Assembly (NCBI RefSeq): GCF_003353175.1
Contig: NZ_QHKS01000012.1
Coordinates: 62,001 to 126,000 of the forward strand
From: Paraburkholderia lacunae
GTDB lineage: Bacteria; Pseudomonadota; Gammaproteobacteria; Burkholderiales; Burkholderiaceae
DNA length: 64,000 bases
Direction of reading: 5' to 3'
A program made the translations under genes and the position numbers. How positions within the stretch are numbered: the stretch's first letter is position 1; each line of letters starts with the position of its first letter. The notes beneath the pieces were generated by a model. The model saw only the letters and a list, made by a program, of their open reading frames with translations, ran no database searches and was not told where the DNA came from. This document shows, piece by piece, positions 44,648 through 54,018 of the stretch.

Positions 44648-46053
44648 GGCCGCATTGCCTCCAGCAGGGCTTCTTCGACGCCGTAGTAGGCGGCACGCTC
44701 GGAAAACGCCGGCCTGAGAGCGGCTGTTTCGAAGACGCCTTTGACTTCTTCGTTGTAGGCGCTCGCGTCATAGCGGAACGTGAAGAGATCCTGGGTGATG
44801 ATGACTTCGCCTTCCATGCCGACCAGCTCCGTGATACGTGTCACGCGCCGCACGCCGTCGCGCATCCGTTCGATCTGCACGATCAGATGGACCGCGCTCG
44901 CAATCTGCCGGCGAATCGACATGAGCGGCAGATTGCCGTTGGCCATCATGACCATGCTCTCGAGCCGGGTGATCGCGTCGCGCGGGGTGTTCGCATGAAT
45001 CGTCGTCATCGAGCCGTCATGGCCGGTGTTCATCGCCTGCAGGACGTCGAACGCCTCCGGCCCCCGCGTTTCGCCGAGAATGATCCGGTCTGGCCGCATC
45101 CGCAGTGCGTTGCGGACCAGATCGCGCTGGGCGACGCCGCCGAGCCCCTCCGCGTTTTCCGGGCGCGTTTCGAGGCTGACGACGTGCGGCTGCTGGAGTT
45201 GAAGTTCGGCCGCGTCTTCGATCGTGATGACGCGCTCGCGATCGCCGATGAAGTGGGACAGCGCGTTCAGCAACGTGGTCTTGCCCGAACCGGTGCCGCC
45301 CGACACGATGACGTTCAGGCGGCAAGTGCTGGCCAGCTTGAGAACGTTGCTCATCTGCGCCGACATGTTGCCCTGCTGCGCCATCCTGTGAAGCGTAATG
45401 TTCCGCTTCGAAAACTTGCGGATTGCGATACACGCGCCGCGAATCGCAAGAGGCGGCAGGATGACGTTGACCCGGCTGCCGTCGGCCAGGCGCGCATCCA
45501 CCATTGGACTGCTTTCGTCCACCCGGCGGCCCACACCGGCCGCAATGCGCTGCGCTACGCTGACGACGTGCGCGTTGTCGCGGAACTTGTACGGTGTCAG
45601 TTCCAGCCGGCCATGCCGTTCGACGTAAACCTGATCGGGACCATTGACGAGCACGTCGGTCACGCTGTCGTCCGCGAGGAGCGGCTCGATCGGCCCGACG
45701 CCGAACATGTCGTTGAGCAGTTCGCTGACGATCTGGCTCTGCTCCGAAATCGTGACATTCAGCCGTTCATGCGCCGCTATCTCGAGGACGAGTTGTTCGA
45801 CGCCGGGTTTCATCTGCTCGCGCGTCTTGCCGACCGCGGCCGACGCATTCATCGAGGTGAATACGCCAGTGCGGATGATCCTGAACAGGTCGGAGCGGAC
45901 CAATGCCTCGTTGCCCTGCGCTAACGGCGTGCGCTCCGGCAAAGCCGTGACCGCGCTGCCTGCCCCAATGGGAGACGCCGCGGCGGCTGTGGCGGCCGAG
46001 GTGGCCTGGGGCTCGACCGCGTCTGGCGGCGGTGGCTGCTTTTGCCCGAACAT
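44644..46053 (-). CDS. cpaF: CpaF/TadA secretion ATPase
   Basis: A 469-residue T2SSE ATPase. An N-terminal low-complexity region is followed by LVNGPDQVYVERHGRLELTP, Walker A VSGGTGSGKTTLLNAL, ITIEDAAELQLQQPHVVSLE (Asp box), RNALRMRPDRIILGETRGPE (Walker B region) and GHDGSMTTIHANTP (His box). It powers Flp pilus assembly. Its start overlaps the cpaE stop by one base (TGATG). Confidence 0.95.
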   Translation of the reverse strand: MFGQKQPPPPDAVEPQATSAATAAAASPIGAGSAVTALPERTPLAQGNEALVRSDLFRIIRTGVFTSMNASAAVGKTREQMKPGVEQLVLEIAAHERLNVTISEQSQIVSELLNDMFGVGPIEPLLADDSVTDVLVNGPDQVYVERHGRLELTPYKFRDNAHVVSVAQRIAAGVGRRVDESSPMVDARLADGSRVNVILPPLAIRGACIAIRKFSKRNITLHRMAQQGNMSAQMSNVLKLASTCRLNVIVSGGTGSGKTTLLNALSHFIGDRERVITIEDAAELQLQQPHVVSLETRPENAEGLGGVAQRDLVRNALRMRPDRIILGETRGPEAFDVLQAMNTGHDGSMTTIHANTPRDAITRLESMVMMANGNLPLMSIRRQIASAVHLIVQIERMRDGVRRVTRITELVGMEGEVIITQDLFTFRYDASAYNEEVKGVFETAALRPAFSERAAYYGVEEALLEAMRP

Positions 46054-47270
46054 CAGCGTTTCCTTATGCCGAGCTTGCGGAGAAAACTGCGCTCGGCGAC
46101 TGTTTGCTGGCCGGTGAGGTCGCTGCCGATACGCGCGATCGCCTGATTGAAATCGTTGGCCGTTTTTTCGTCGAGGGTTTCACCGAGGTTCTCGGCTGTC
46201 GATACGGCCTTGGGTTCGAACGGCACTTCATGCAGCACCGTGCGTCGGACCGCCGCCATGAAATCGACGGGCTGCACTTTGCCCGCCGTCGCGGCATTGG
46301 GACTATTGAGCAGCAGCGAAGCGGCGGGATTCGTGTCGCGCTCCTCGATGTAGCGCAGCAGGCGCAGCGTCTCGCGTGCGGAATGCACCGACCGGTCGGC
46401 GACCAGGTAGACCCGCGAAGCGTGATCGAATGCTTCGCCCGCGAGCGGATCGGCCCGGTTGCCGACATCGAGCATCACGTAATGGAAGCTGTCGCGGAGC
46501 ACCTCGACCACGCGCTTGAGCGCTCCAGCCTGGAACGGCCTTGGGGTGCCGTAATCGAGTTCGGAGGACAGCACGAAAAGCCGGCTGCCCTTCGCGACGA
46601 GCGTGCGTTCCACATACTGCGGATCGAGCCGGTGCACGTTCTGCAGCACGTCGGTCAGGCCGTTGTTGCTGTGGATGCCAAGCATGCTGTTCGCGGCGCC
46701 GCCGTACACATTGAGGTCGACGTAAGCGACCCGGCGATGCGTGTCGTCAGTCAGATGGCGGGCGAGATTCAGGCCGATGGTCGTGACGCCGACGCCGCCC
46801 CGCGATCCGACGAGTGCGATCGTCTTGCCGGCGCGGGTCTGCACGACGGGATTGATCTTGCCCTCGGTTACGCTGACGGTCCGGTTGAGCAGCTCGACGG
46901 TCAGCGGCTTGACAAGATAGTCACGCACACCAAGCTTGAGCAGACTGCGAAAGAGCCCGACGTCGTTGCGCTCACCGAGCGCCACGACCTGAACCGACGG
47001 TTCGCACACTTCGGCGAGTCGTCCCAGGTCCGAGAGCGGCATCGCCGAGCCATGCAGATCGACCAGCAGAAATAACGGCGAGCGTTCGATCTTCGAGAGA
47101 TAAGCAATCGCATCGTCAATGCTGCCGATCGCCACATGCGCGTGCGGCATCGCCTGCTCGAGTACATAGCTTTTCAGCACCTGTTCCGTGTTGCGATCCG
47201 CGACGAACGCAATGAAGTCGACGACCCGAGCCGCCGTCGTGCCTTTGCGGAAACTGAAGCCTGTGCTCAT
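46053..47270 (-). CDS. cpaE: CpaE/TadZ pilus-localisation protein
   Basis: A 405-residue protein with an N-terminal receiver-like domain and a ParA/MinD-like domain: TIALVGSRGGVGVTTIGLNL, VAYVDLNVYGGAANSMLG and YVMLDVGNRADPLAGEAF. The Walker A is degenerate (RGGVGVTT, no Lys), as common in CpaE/TadZ. It is thought to place the tad machine at the pole. The ATG at 47270 has GAAGG upstream and is preferred over the ORF start at 47303. Confidence 0.92.
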   Translation of the reverse strand: MSTGFSFRKGTTAARVVDFIAFVADRNTEQVLKSYVLEQAMPHAHVAIGSIDDAIAYLSKIERSPLFLLVDLHGSAMPLSDLGRLAEVCEPSVQVVALGERNDVGLFRSLLKLGVRDYLVKPLTVELLNRTVSVTEGKINPVVQTRAGKTIALVGSRGGVGVTTIGLNLARHLTDDTHRRVAYVDLNVYGGAANSMLGIHSNNGLTDVLQNVHRLDPQYVERTLVAKGSRLFVLSSELDYGTPRPFQAGALKRVVEVLRDSFHYVMLDVGNRADPLAGEAFDHASRVYLVADRSVHSARETLRLLRYIEERDTNPAASLLLNSPNAATAGKVQPVDFMAAVRRTVLHEVPFEPKAVSTAENLGETLDEKTANDFNQAIARIGSDLTGQQTVAERSFLRKLGIRKR

Positions 47271-47299
47271 GAGGTGACCTTCGGTGAGTTGCGCACGTA

Positions 47300-47671
47300 T
47301 CAACGGGAGTCCCGCGTCGTCGTCTTGTCGAGTGGCGTCACATGCTCAGTCTGATAGCGGCGCACCGCGCTTGCCGCCACCGCGGCGTCGGCAGGTCCGA
47401 GCGCTTCGGGCGTGACGATGTCCTGCGGATGGGCGATCTGTGCGGCGAGATTCGTGTAGGTCGCGCAGCCCCATGCCATCTCGGGACGCTTCCAGCCGGC
47501 GTCGGTCAGCAGCGATGGACGAGCCAGACTGGCGCAATCGGGCGGCAACGCAAGGTGTCCGTCAAACTGGATGACGGACGCGTCAGGCATTGTTCTCGGC
47601 GGTTTGAAGCACCCGCTGACGCCGGCCGCAGTGGCGCAAACCAGCATGAACGCGATAAGGCGAGAGATCAT
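47300..47671 (-). CDS. CpaD-like small pilus lipoprotein
   Basis: A 123-residue protein with signal MISRLIAFMLVCATAAGVSG and lipobox Cys, then LPPDCASLARPSL, EMAWGCATYTNLAAQIAHP and DIVTPEALGPADA, which fits the CpaD family of tad outer-membrane lipoproteins. It is 11 nt after the secretin gene and 29 nt before cpaE. Confidence 0.85.
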   Translation of the reverse strand: MISRLIAFMLVCATAAGVSGCFKPPRTMPDASVIQFDGHLALPPDCASLARPSLLTDAGWKRPEMAWGCATYTNLAAQIAHPQDIVTPEALGPADAAVAASAVRRYQTEHVTPLDKTTTRDSR

Positions 47672-47682
47672 GGCTGTTCCGC

Positions 47683-49155
<1,473 letters not shown>

Positions 49156-49198
49156 GGCTTTCCATCCCTGCGAGTGGACGCTGTGCCCTCTCCACGCG

Positions 49199-50149
49199 TC
49201 AGTGCGGCACGGGGAGAGCCGGCACTGGCGGTACGTTGTTTCCTGCGGTACCGCTTGACTGTGCGACGCTCGACAGCGCGTCGCTCCTGTCGGAACCTCT
49301 GTAAATCGTCACAGTGGGCGGCAAAGCCGATCCGGAGCTGGAGACAGTGAGTTGGGGGCCACGGGAGCGAGGCAGATCGCGCACGGCGCGTGAAATGTCG
49401 CCGGCCCACACAGGCGGTGGCAGCGACTCGGCCGGTACGGACGCAGCGGGATCCCGGGTAACGGTCGCGAAGCTGCGCAATGCGAGCGACAGGCTGCCAA
49501 GGCGCGCGGCGACGGAAACGACTTCGCCCATGCGCGGCGTGACTTCCAGCGTGACCGTGCGGACGCGGTTGGTGAGATCCGGGGCGTCGCCGTTCTTTGG
49601 TCGCTGTATTTCCGTGCCGACTGCGAGCACCCGAACATGCTCGACGACGGTTTCGCTCGATACCGCAAGCTCCGGCGAATCGGTCCGGCGATCCATCTGT
49701 TGCGTCAGCAGCAGGTCCACGTAGTCGCCAGGTTGGATCAGTCCCGCGTTACCGGACACATCGTCGACGGCGACCGACACCGCGCGCATCTCGGGTTTGA
49801 GCGTGGCGGCAAGAAAGCCGGGGGCGCCCGGCAGGATGACGTCATCCGCGACAACCAGACCGCCGCTTGCTACAGGGTGACGCAGCAGCGCGCCCTTGAG
49901 CTCAACCGCGCCGGGTGCCCCGTAGACGACAGCATTAGGGGGAATGTCGGTGACAGGCAGAGGCTTCCAGGTGAGGTCCTCGTCCCGCAGAAGCAGGCCC
50001 TGCGGAAGATCGGCGGCACCGACGCGGACCTTTTCCGTTCCGGGCACGGCCGCCGACGGACGCGACACGCCTGCGATGACTACCCGAACGATCAGCGCGA
50101 TCAAGGTGGCGCCGACGAGGAGCAAACCCACTTTGATGATGTTGGACAT
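49199..50149 (-). CDS. cpaB: CpaB/RcpC pilus assembly protein
   Basis: A 316-residue protein with N-terminal TM VGLLLVGATLIALIVRVVIA, a SAF domain (VRVGAADLPQGLLLRDEDL, GALLRHPVASGGLVVADDV), and AVSVAVDDVSGNAGLIQPGD then YVDLLLTQ, typical of RcpC/CpaB. It associates with the secretin CpaC, encoded 43 nt downstream. Confidence 0.92.
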   Translation of the reverse strand: MSNIIKVGLLLVGATLIALIVRVVIAGVSRPSAAVPGTEKVRVGAADLPQGLLLRDEDLTWKPLPVTDIPPNAVVYGAPGAVELKGALLRHPVASGGLVVADDVILPGAPGFLAATLKPEMRAVSVAVDDVSGNAGLIQPGDYVDLLLTQQMDRRTDSPELAVSSETVVEHVRVLAVGTEIQRPKNGDAPDLTNRVRTVTLEVTPRMGEVVSVAARLGSLSLALRSFATVTRDPAASVPAESLPPPVWAGDISRAVRDLPRSRGPQLTVSSSGSALPPTVTIYRGSDRSDALSSVAQSSGTAGNNVPPVPALPVPH

Positions 50150-50161
50150 AGGGGCGCCGTC

Positions 50162-50671
50162 CTACCGCATCGAAAGCAAAGGCAGCACTGAGGGCAACGC
50201 GATCAGTGAACCCCCTCCGAGCGCAAGCGCTACGCCGTAGGGCACGCCGCGCGCTCCTGAGAACATCGCGAGAGCTCGCAGCGCGAGGGATGCCTGCTCT
50301 GGGGCCATGTGTCGCGTGGCAAGACTGATCAGGGAAACACCCAGCCCGATGATCGAGATTAGGGTCAGGGCTGGCAAAGCGAGACTCAAGCCAACCCACA
50401 GGAACACAACCGAGGCCAGTTTTGCGTCGCCTCCACCCAGCATTTTCGCGGCGAACAAGGCGGCGCACAGGAGGAGAACGGCAAGCGCCAGCAGCAGGTG
50501 GGCGAGCACGTCGTTGACGGACATGCGGATGACAAGAGCGTTGATAAAAAACAGCGCACCGATCATCAGGATCATCCCGGTCGGGAGGCGCCGGCAACGC
50601 ACGTCGAAGACAGCGAGCCGCAGCAGCACGCAAAGTACGGTGAGGCGAATAGTAGTAGATAGTAGCGACAC
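50162..50671 (-). CDS. cpaA: CpaA/TadV-type prepilin peptidase
   Basis: A 169-residue integral-membrane aspartic peptidase (A24). The catalytic motif GGGDAKL is present, and the first aspartate region is LAVFDVRCRRLP. It cleaves Flp pilin and the TadE-type pseudopilins. It is 12 nt before cpaB and 79 nt after flp. Confidence 0.92.
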   Translation of the reverse strand: MSLLSTTIRLTVLCVLLRLAVFDVRCRRLPTGMILMIGALFFINALVIRMSVNDVLAHLLLALAVLLLCAALFAAKMLGGGDAKLASVVFLWVGLSLALPALTLISIIGLGVSLISLATRHMAPEQASLALRALAMFSGARGVPYGVALALGGGSLIALPSVLPLLSMR

Positions 50672-50750
50672 AATCAGCGCGGCTCCGGAGAGTATGGAGA
50701 CTGAGAGGAGGCTCGATAAACGGGTGTATCAAACCTCCCGGTCGCGGGAA

Positions 50751-50933
50751 TTACGCTTTATTCTGGGAGGTCGTGACGTTCGTAAACAGATTGGTAAACA
50801 TCGCGCCGATATTCGTGTTGAAGGTTGCGGCCATGGCGCCCAGCGCGATAACAACGATACCGGCCAGAACCGCGTATTCCATGGCGCTGACGCCACGTTC
50901 GTCACGAAAAAATGCTTTCATAAAGGATTGCAT
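50751..50933 (-). CDS. flp: Flp/Fap-type pilin subunit
   Basis: A 60-residue pilin with leader MQSFMKAFFRDERG, cleavage before VSAMEY (the Flp G/xxxxEY motif), then the hydrophobic core AVLAGIVVIALGAMAATF and a short tail. The ATG at 50933 has GGGAG 7 nt upstream. The ORF continues upstream to 51020 without likeness. It is the first gene of the tad locus and the major pilin. Confidence 0.93.
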   Translation of the reverse strand: MQSFMKAFFRDERGVSAMEYAVLAGIVVIALGAMAATFNTNIGAMFTNLFTNVTTSQNKA

Positions 50934-51393
50934 TTTGGGGCTCCCATAAAAAGACCGCGTAGGGCTGATCTCATGAGTGAATGACCTGCGCGGCACGAAT
51001 ATCATTCGGAATGGCAACAATGTGATTGCCTCAACGAGAAGCGGATATAGCCTGTTGGGACGTCTGGCAGGGGAAACCCTGCTGTATGTTTGGTCTCCTT
51101 ATTTTCAGGGGTTTCGAATCTTCGTCCGTTGCATCGTCAACCGGTGCGCATGCTCGCACCTGCGGAAATTAAGGACCGCATATATCGCGCCAGCGTATCG
51201 ACCGCACATTCGTAGCCAACGATGCCGTCTGGCACATTCTTATCTTATGGTAAGACAATTCATGCAAAAACCAATGAGAAAACACATGACTTTTGAAGCG
51301 CAGTCGCGAGGTCAATAGGACAGGTTTTACGTGGCATGGCGCGGTTTTCGGAGGCCATCGACCTGCGCATTTCGTGTGCATCGGCCAGTCGGT
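50934..51393. other. 460-bp gap upstream of flp, also 3' of the PhaB-like gene
   Basis: It must contain the tad promoter, but no clear -35/-10 or -24/-12 pair was found. Two small stem-loops are visible: GCAGGG-GAAA-CCCTGC (51068-51083) and GGTGCG-6 nt-CGCACC (51143-51160). One of them may terminate the transcript coming from the PhaB-like gene. Confidence 0.4.
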
Positions 51394-52137
51394 TCACTGC
51401 AGATGTTGACCGCCGTTGAGGGCAATGTTTGCCCCGGTCAGAAAACCCGCTTCGCGCGAACACAGGTACAGGACAAGCGCGGCGACTTCTGCGGGCTGTC
51501 CCAGTCGTCCGACGGGTATCTGGGGGATGATCCTGTTTTCAAGAACGTCCTGCGGCACTGCCATTACCATCCGTGTCGCGATGAATCCGGGCGAGATGGT
51601 GTTGACGGTCACGCCTTTTTTCGCGACTTCGAGCGCCAGCGATTTCGTGAATCCGTGGATACCTGCTTTCGCGGCCGCATAGTTGGTCTGGCCGAAGCCG
51701 CCTTTGGAGCCGATGATCGAGGATATGTTGATAATGCGTCCCCAGCCGCGCTCGACCATGCCGTCACATACGGGCTTTGTCATGTTGAAGACCGAATCGA
51801 GATTGGTACGGATGACCGCGTCCCAGTCGACCTTGTCCAGCTTTTTGAAAACTGCGTCGCGCGTAATGCCGGCGTTGTTGACCAGAATGTCCACCGGGCC
51901 CACTTCAGCAAGGATTTTCGCGACGCACCTTGCACACGATTCATAGTCGGCCACATCCACGGCAAAGGCCTTGAAACGGCGCTCCTGGGCTTCCATGTTG
52001 GCGAGCCATGCGTCGACGCCCGTGTTTTTCGGCGAGTACGTCACGAGGACCGTGTAGCCCGCGTCGTGCAGTTTGATACTGATGGCTTCGCCAATCCCGC
52101 CAGTTCCGCCCGTGACAAGTACGATCTGCTTCGTCAT
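51394..52137 (-). CDS. phaB: acetoacetyl-CoA reductase (PhaB/FabG-type SDR)
   Basis: A 247-residue classical SDR with cofactor motif VLVTGGTGGIGEA, NNAG (ILVNNAGITRDAVFKK), and catalytic Ser in INISSIIGSKGGFGQ with Tyr/Lys in TNYAAAKAG. The sequence SIIGSKGGFGQTNYAAAKAG is PhaB-like, so it likely reduces acetoacetyl-CoA with NADPH for polyhydroxybutyrate. The ATG at 52137 fits the family start. It follows the short phasin-like gene by 130 bp on the same strand. Confidence 0.9.
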   Translation of the reverse strand: MTKQIVLVTGGTGGIGEAISIKLHDAGYTVLVTYSPKNTGVDAWLANMEAQERRFKAFAVDVADYESCARCVAKILAEVGPVDILVNNAGITRDAVFKKLDKVDWDAVIRTNLDSVFNMTKPVCDGMVERGWGRIINISSIIGSKGGFGQTNYAAAKAGIHGFTKSLALEVAKKGVTVNTISPGFIATRMVMAVPQDVLENRIIPQIPVGRLGQPAEVAALVLYLCSREAGFLTGANIALNGGQHLQ

Positions 52138-52267
52138 TTTCGTTGCCTGACCATCGAATAAACGGAGACCGCGGCGAATGGACACCCAGGAGCCTGGAGG
52201 CATTGCCGCACCATGAAATCCGCCGTTCGCCGGCTTACGGATGCGAACGTCGTTGCGGAGACAACGA

Positions 52268-52435
52268 CTACTCCGGGGTTGCGCGAAAAGCCCGCTCGAC
52301 CGCCTGCCTGGTGGTTTTCAGGTTCAGTTCGATCATCTTCTGAAAGATCTCGACAGTCTTGTTTGCCAAAGCAAACGATGCTTCTGTGCTGGCTTGTTGC
52401 ATCAAAGCATTTTGCTCAGGATTCCACAGATTCAT
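52268..52435 (-). CDS. 55-residue phasin-like protein
   Basis: ATG at 52433-52435 with AGGAG 7 nt upstream, TAG at 52268. The protein starts MNLWNPEQNALMQQASTEAS, then FALANKTVEIFQKMIELNLK, and ends RAFRATPE. The pattern equals the N-terminal helix of phasins, the proteins that coat polyhydroxyalkanoate granules. Phasins are usually about 110-190 residues, so this one keeps only the first amphipathic helix. The setting beside a PhaB-like reductase supports the call. It could be a truncated but still translated gene. Confidence 0.7.
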   Translation of the reverse strand: MNLWNPEQNALMQQASTEASFALANKTVEIFQKMIELNLKTTRQAVERAFRATPE

Positions 52436-52483
52436 CGCTTGCTCCTGGAAATGACAGGTAAAGGGTACGTTGAGGAAAGCCTT

Positions 52484-53320
52484 TCATTCGACGCACTCGG
52501 GTTGCGTCACAGGATCTTCGATAGCGGGCGCATACGGAGCGTAGAGCCGCTTCGTATGCAATTGTTGCGTTATGCCATCCCGCCATACCTCAAACCCCGA
52601 AATCTGCGCCAATCTCATCGCATGAACGCCGAGCAATACATGTCCGGCACTCACGGCTTTCAGCGTGGCAGCGAGGCCATCCTCCAACAATTCCTGCACG
52701 GCCACCGCGAGCGAAAGCGACGCGTCCCACCGGTCTGCTTCGTCAATCGGTGAGGGAGGCTCAGCCAGATGCCGCTGATTCGCCGGGTTGCCAGTGGGCG
52801 TCACAAGGTAGAGGTGTGTGTGAGTTCCTGTAAGAGGGCGCCGGGGCGGCATTCCGGCCGCCGCTACGGAAACCGCGGGCTTTTGCGCCTTCGCCGTTGC
52901 GCCGTTGGCGATCTGACTGTAGGGCGCGTCGATATGTGCGTGCGTTGTAGGTTTCGTTGCGGTTTCGGAAGGCAACGCTGGGCGACTTGCCGCTGAATCG
53001 ACACGACGCTCCGTTTTGCCCGAATCACATCTGCGACCCCTGTAGCCGGGCGGCGCCGTTTTCGGCTTGCCGCCGGATGCGGTGTTGCGCCGTCGACGGC
53101 TCGGCTCGACAGGCTCTCCTGCGTCGAACCGGTTCAACTGCAGGAGCAGGCTATCGATCGAGCACAGTTGGACTTTAGTCAGGTGGTACGAGTCGAGTAG
53201 CTGATGGAGCCGTCTGCGCCAATATTCGGCCGGCAGAATCGGACCGCCTTCAAACCCGCATAACGACGGACGCATCACGCGTTCGATGTGCGCGATCTCC
53301 TCATCGATCAATATACCCAT
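52484..53320 (-). CDS. protein of unknown function in the phasin/PhaB operon
   Basis: A 278-residue protein that I do not recognise. An N-terminal helical domain (IDEEIAHIERVMRPSLCGFE, then YWRRRLHQLLDSYHLTKVQL) is joined by a Ser/Thr/Ala/Pro-rich linker of about 100 residues to a C-terminal helical region (WDASLSLAVAVQELLEDGLA, GVHAMRLAQISGFEVWRDGI). GGGGGTGG precedes the ATG at 53320, and a GTG two codons earlier is possible. It ends 48 nt before the phasin-like gene, suggesting a granule-related role, which is an inference from position only. Confidence 0.7.
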   Translation of the reverse strand: MGILIDEEIAHIERVMRPSLCGFEGGPILPAEYWRRRLHQLLDSYHLTKVQLCSIDSLLLQLNRFDAGEPVEPSRRRRNTASGGKPKTAPPGYRGRRCDSGKTERRVDSAASRPALPSETATKPTTHAHIDAPYSQIANGATAKAQKPAVSVAAAGMPPRRPLTGTHTHLYLVTPTGNPANQRHLAEPPSPIDEADRWDASLSLAVAVQELLEDGLAATLKAVSAGHVLLGVHAMRLAQISGFEVWRDGITQQLHTKRLYAPYAPAIEDPVTQPECVE

Positions 53321-54018
53321 GTCCACCCCCGGTACATTTTCGAATACTGCTCGATGACGTCTTTTACGTTCATGTCTGAGCGGTACTATAGGTCTAACTT
53401 TCTTCGAAATCCAATCGCAAATCGTATATTTGGCGAGTCGATGCCTATCGGTAAATATAGCTCGTCAGGAATGCGTTTGAATAAGAACGCTCGATTCAAA
53501 CGCATTTTCGCTTTGACGCGGAGGCAGGCGTCAAAGCAGGGGATCCTTGTGCGAGTGTCATTCCGGACAGAAAATATCCAATGTGAATATTGTTCGCGGA
53601 GCGGTGAATGAATCAAATAGCGTCATTGCCGCGCAATGTCGGAATCGCTTGAATTGCGGCTCGCTGGATTGCGCAGATTGGCTTGAGGCGGTGAAACCTT
53701 GACAACGGCTTAATTGCTTCTACCATCGAGTGACTGACCCGGACCCAGGATGAGTCGCATGCTGCCTTCCTCTCCCTGATGAGGGAACCAGCGGTCGAAG
53801 ATGAGCGGCTGTAGCAGCGATCCGGCGTTTGGCGCGGTTTGAGGTAGCCCGCGAGTCGTACCTGTCCCTACACCCAATGTCCCCGGAAGGCCGTTGAAAT
53901 TGTTCTCGGCTGGATGATTGGGGTGCTGTCCCGACAAGCTCCGAATACGGCTTACCGCTGAGATTCGGATGCGCAAAGCTGGTGGCCGATGCTACGAGGG
54001 CGTGTTGGGAGAGACGAC
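53321..54018. other. 698-bp AT-richer gap with two perfect hairpins
   Basis: This is the longest stretch without a supported gene. 53340-53620 is clearly poorer in GC than the surroundings and may be foreign. It holds the tandem hairpins at 53470-53537. ORFs on both strands here (such as 53288-53611 plus) have no recognisable likeness. The right part (53700-54018) is the leader of the protease gene. Confidence 0.5.
53470..53537. repeat. two adjacent perfect inverted repeats
   Basis: Hairpin 1: AATGCGTTTGAAT (53470-53482) pairs with ATTCAAACGCATT (53494-53506). Hairpin 2 starts 3 nt later: GCTTTGACGC (53510-53519) pairs with GCGTCAAAGC (53528-53537). Both are exact. There is no T tract. Confidence 0.85.

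Noticed and set aside
51230..51262. Possible sigma-54 promoter (TGGCAC near 51233) upstream of flp
   Set aside because: The -12 element does not match and the orientation is away from flp.
53288..53611. 107-residue plus-strand ORF in the AT-richer gap
   Set aside because: Begins antisense to a supported gene and runs through both hairpins, with no domain visible.
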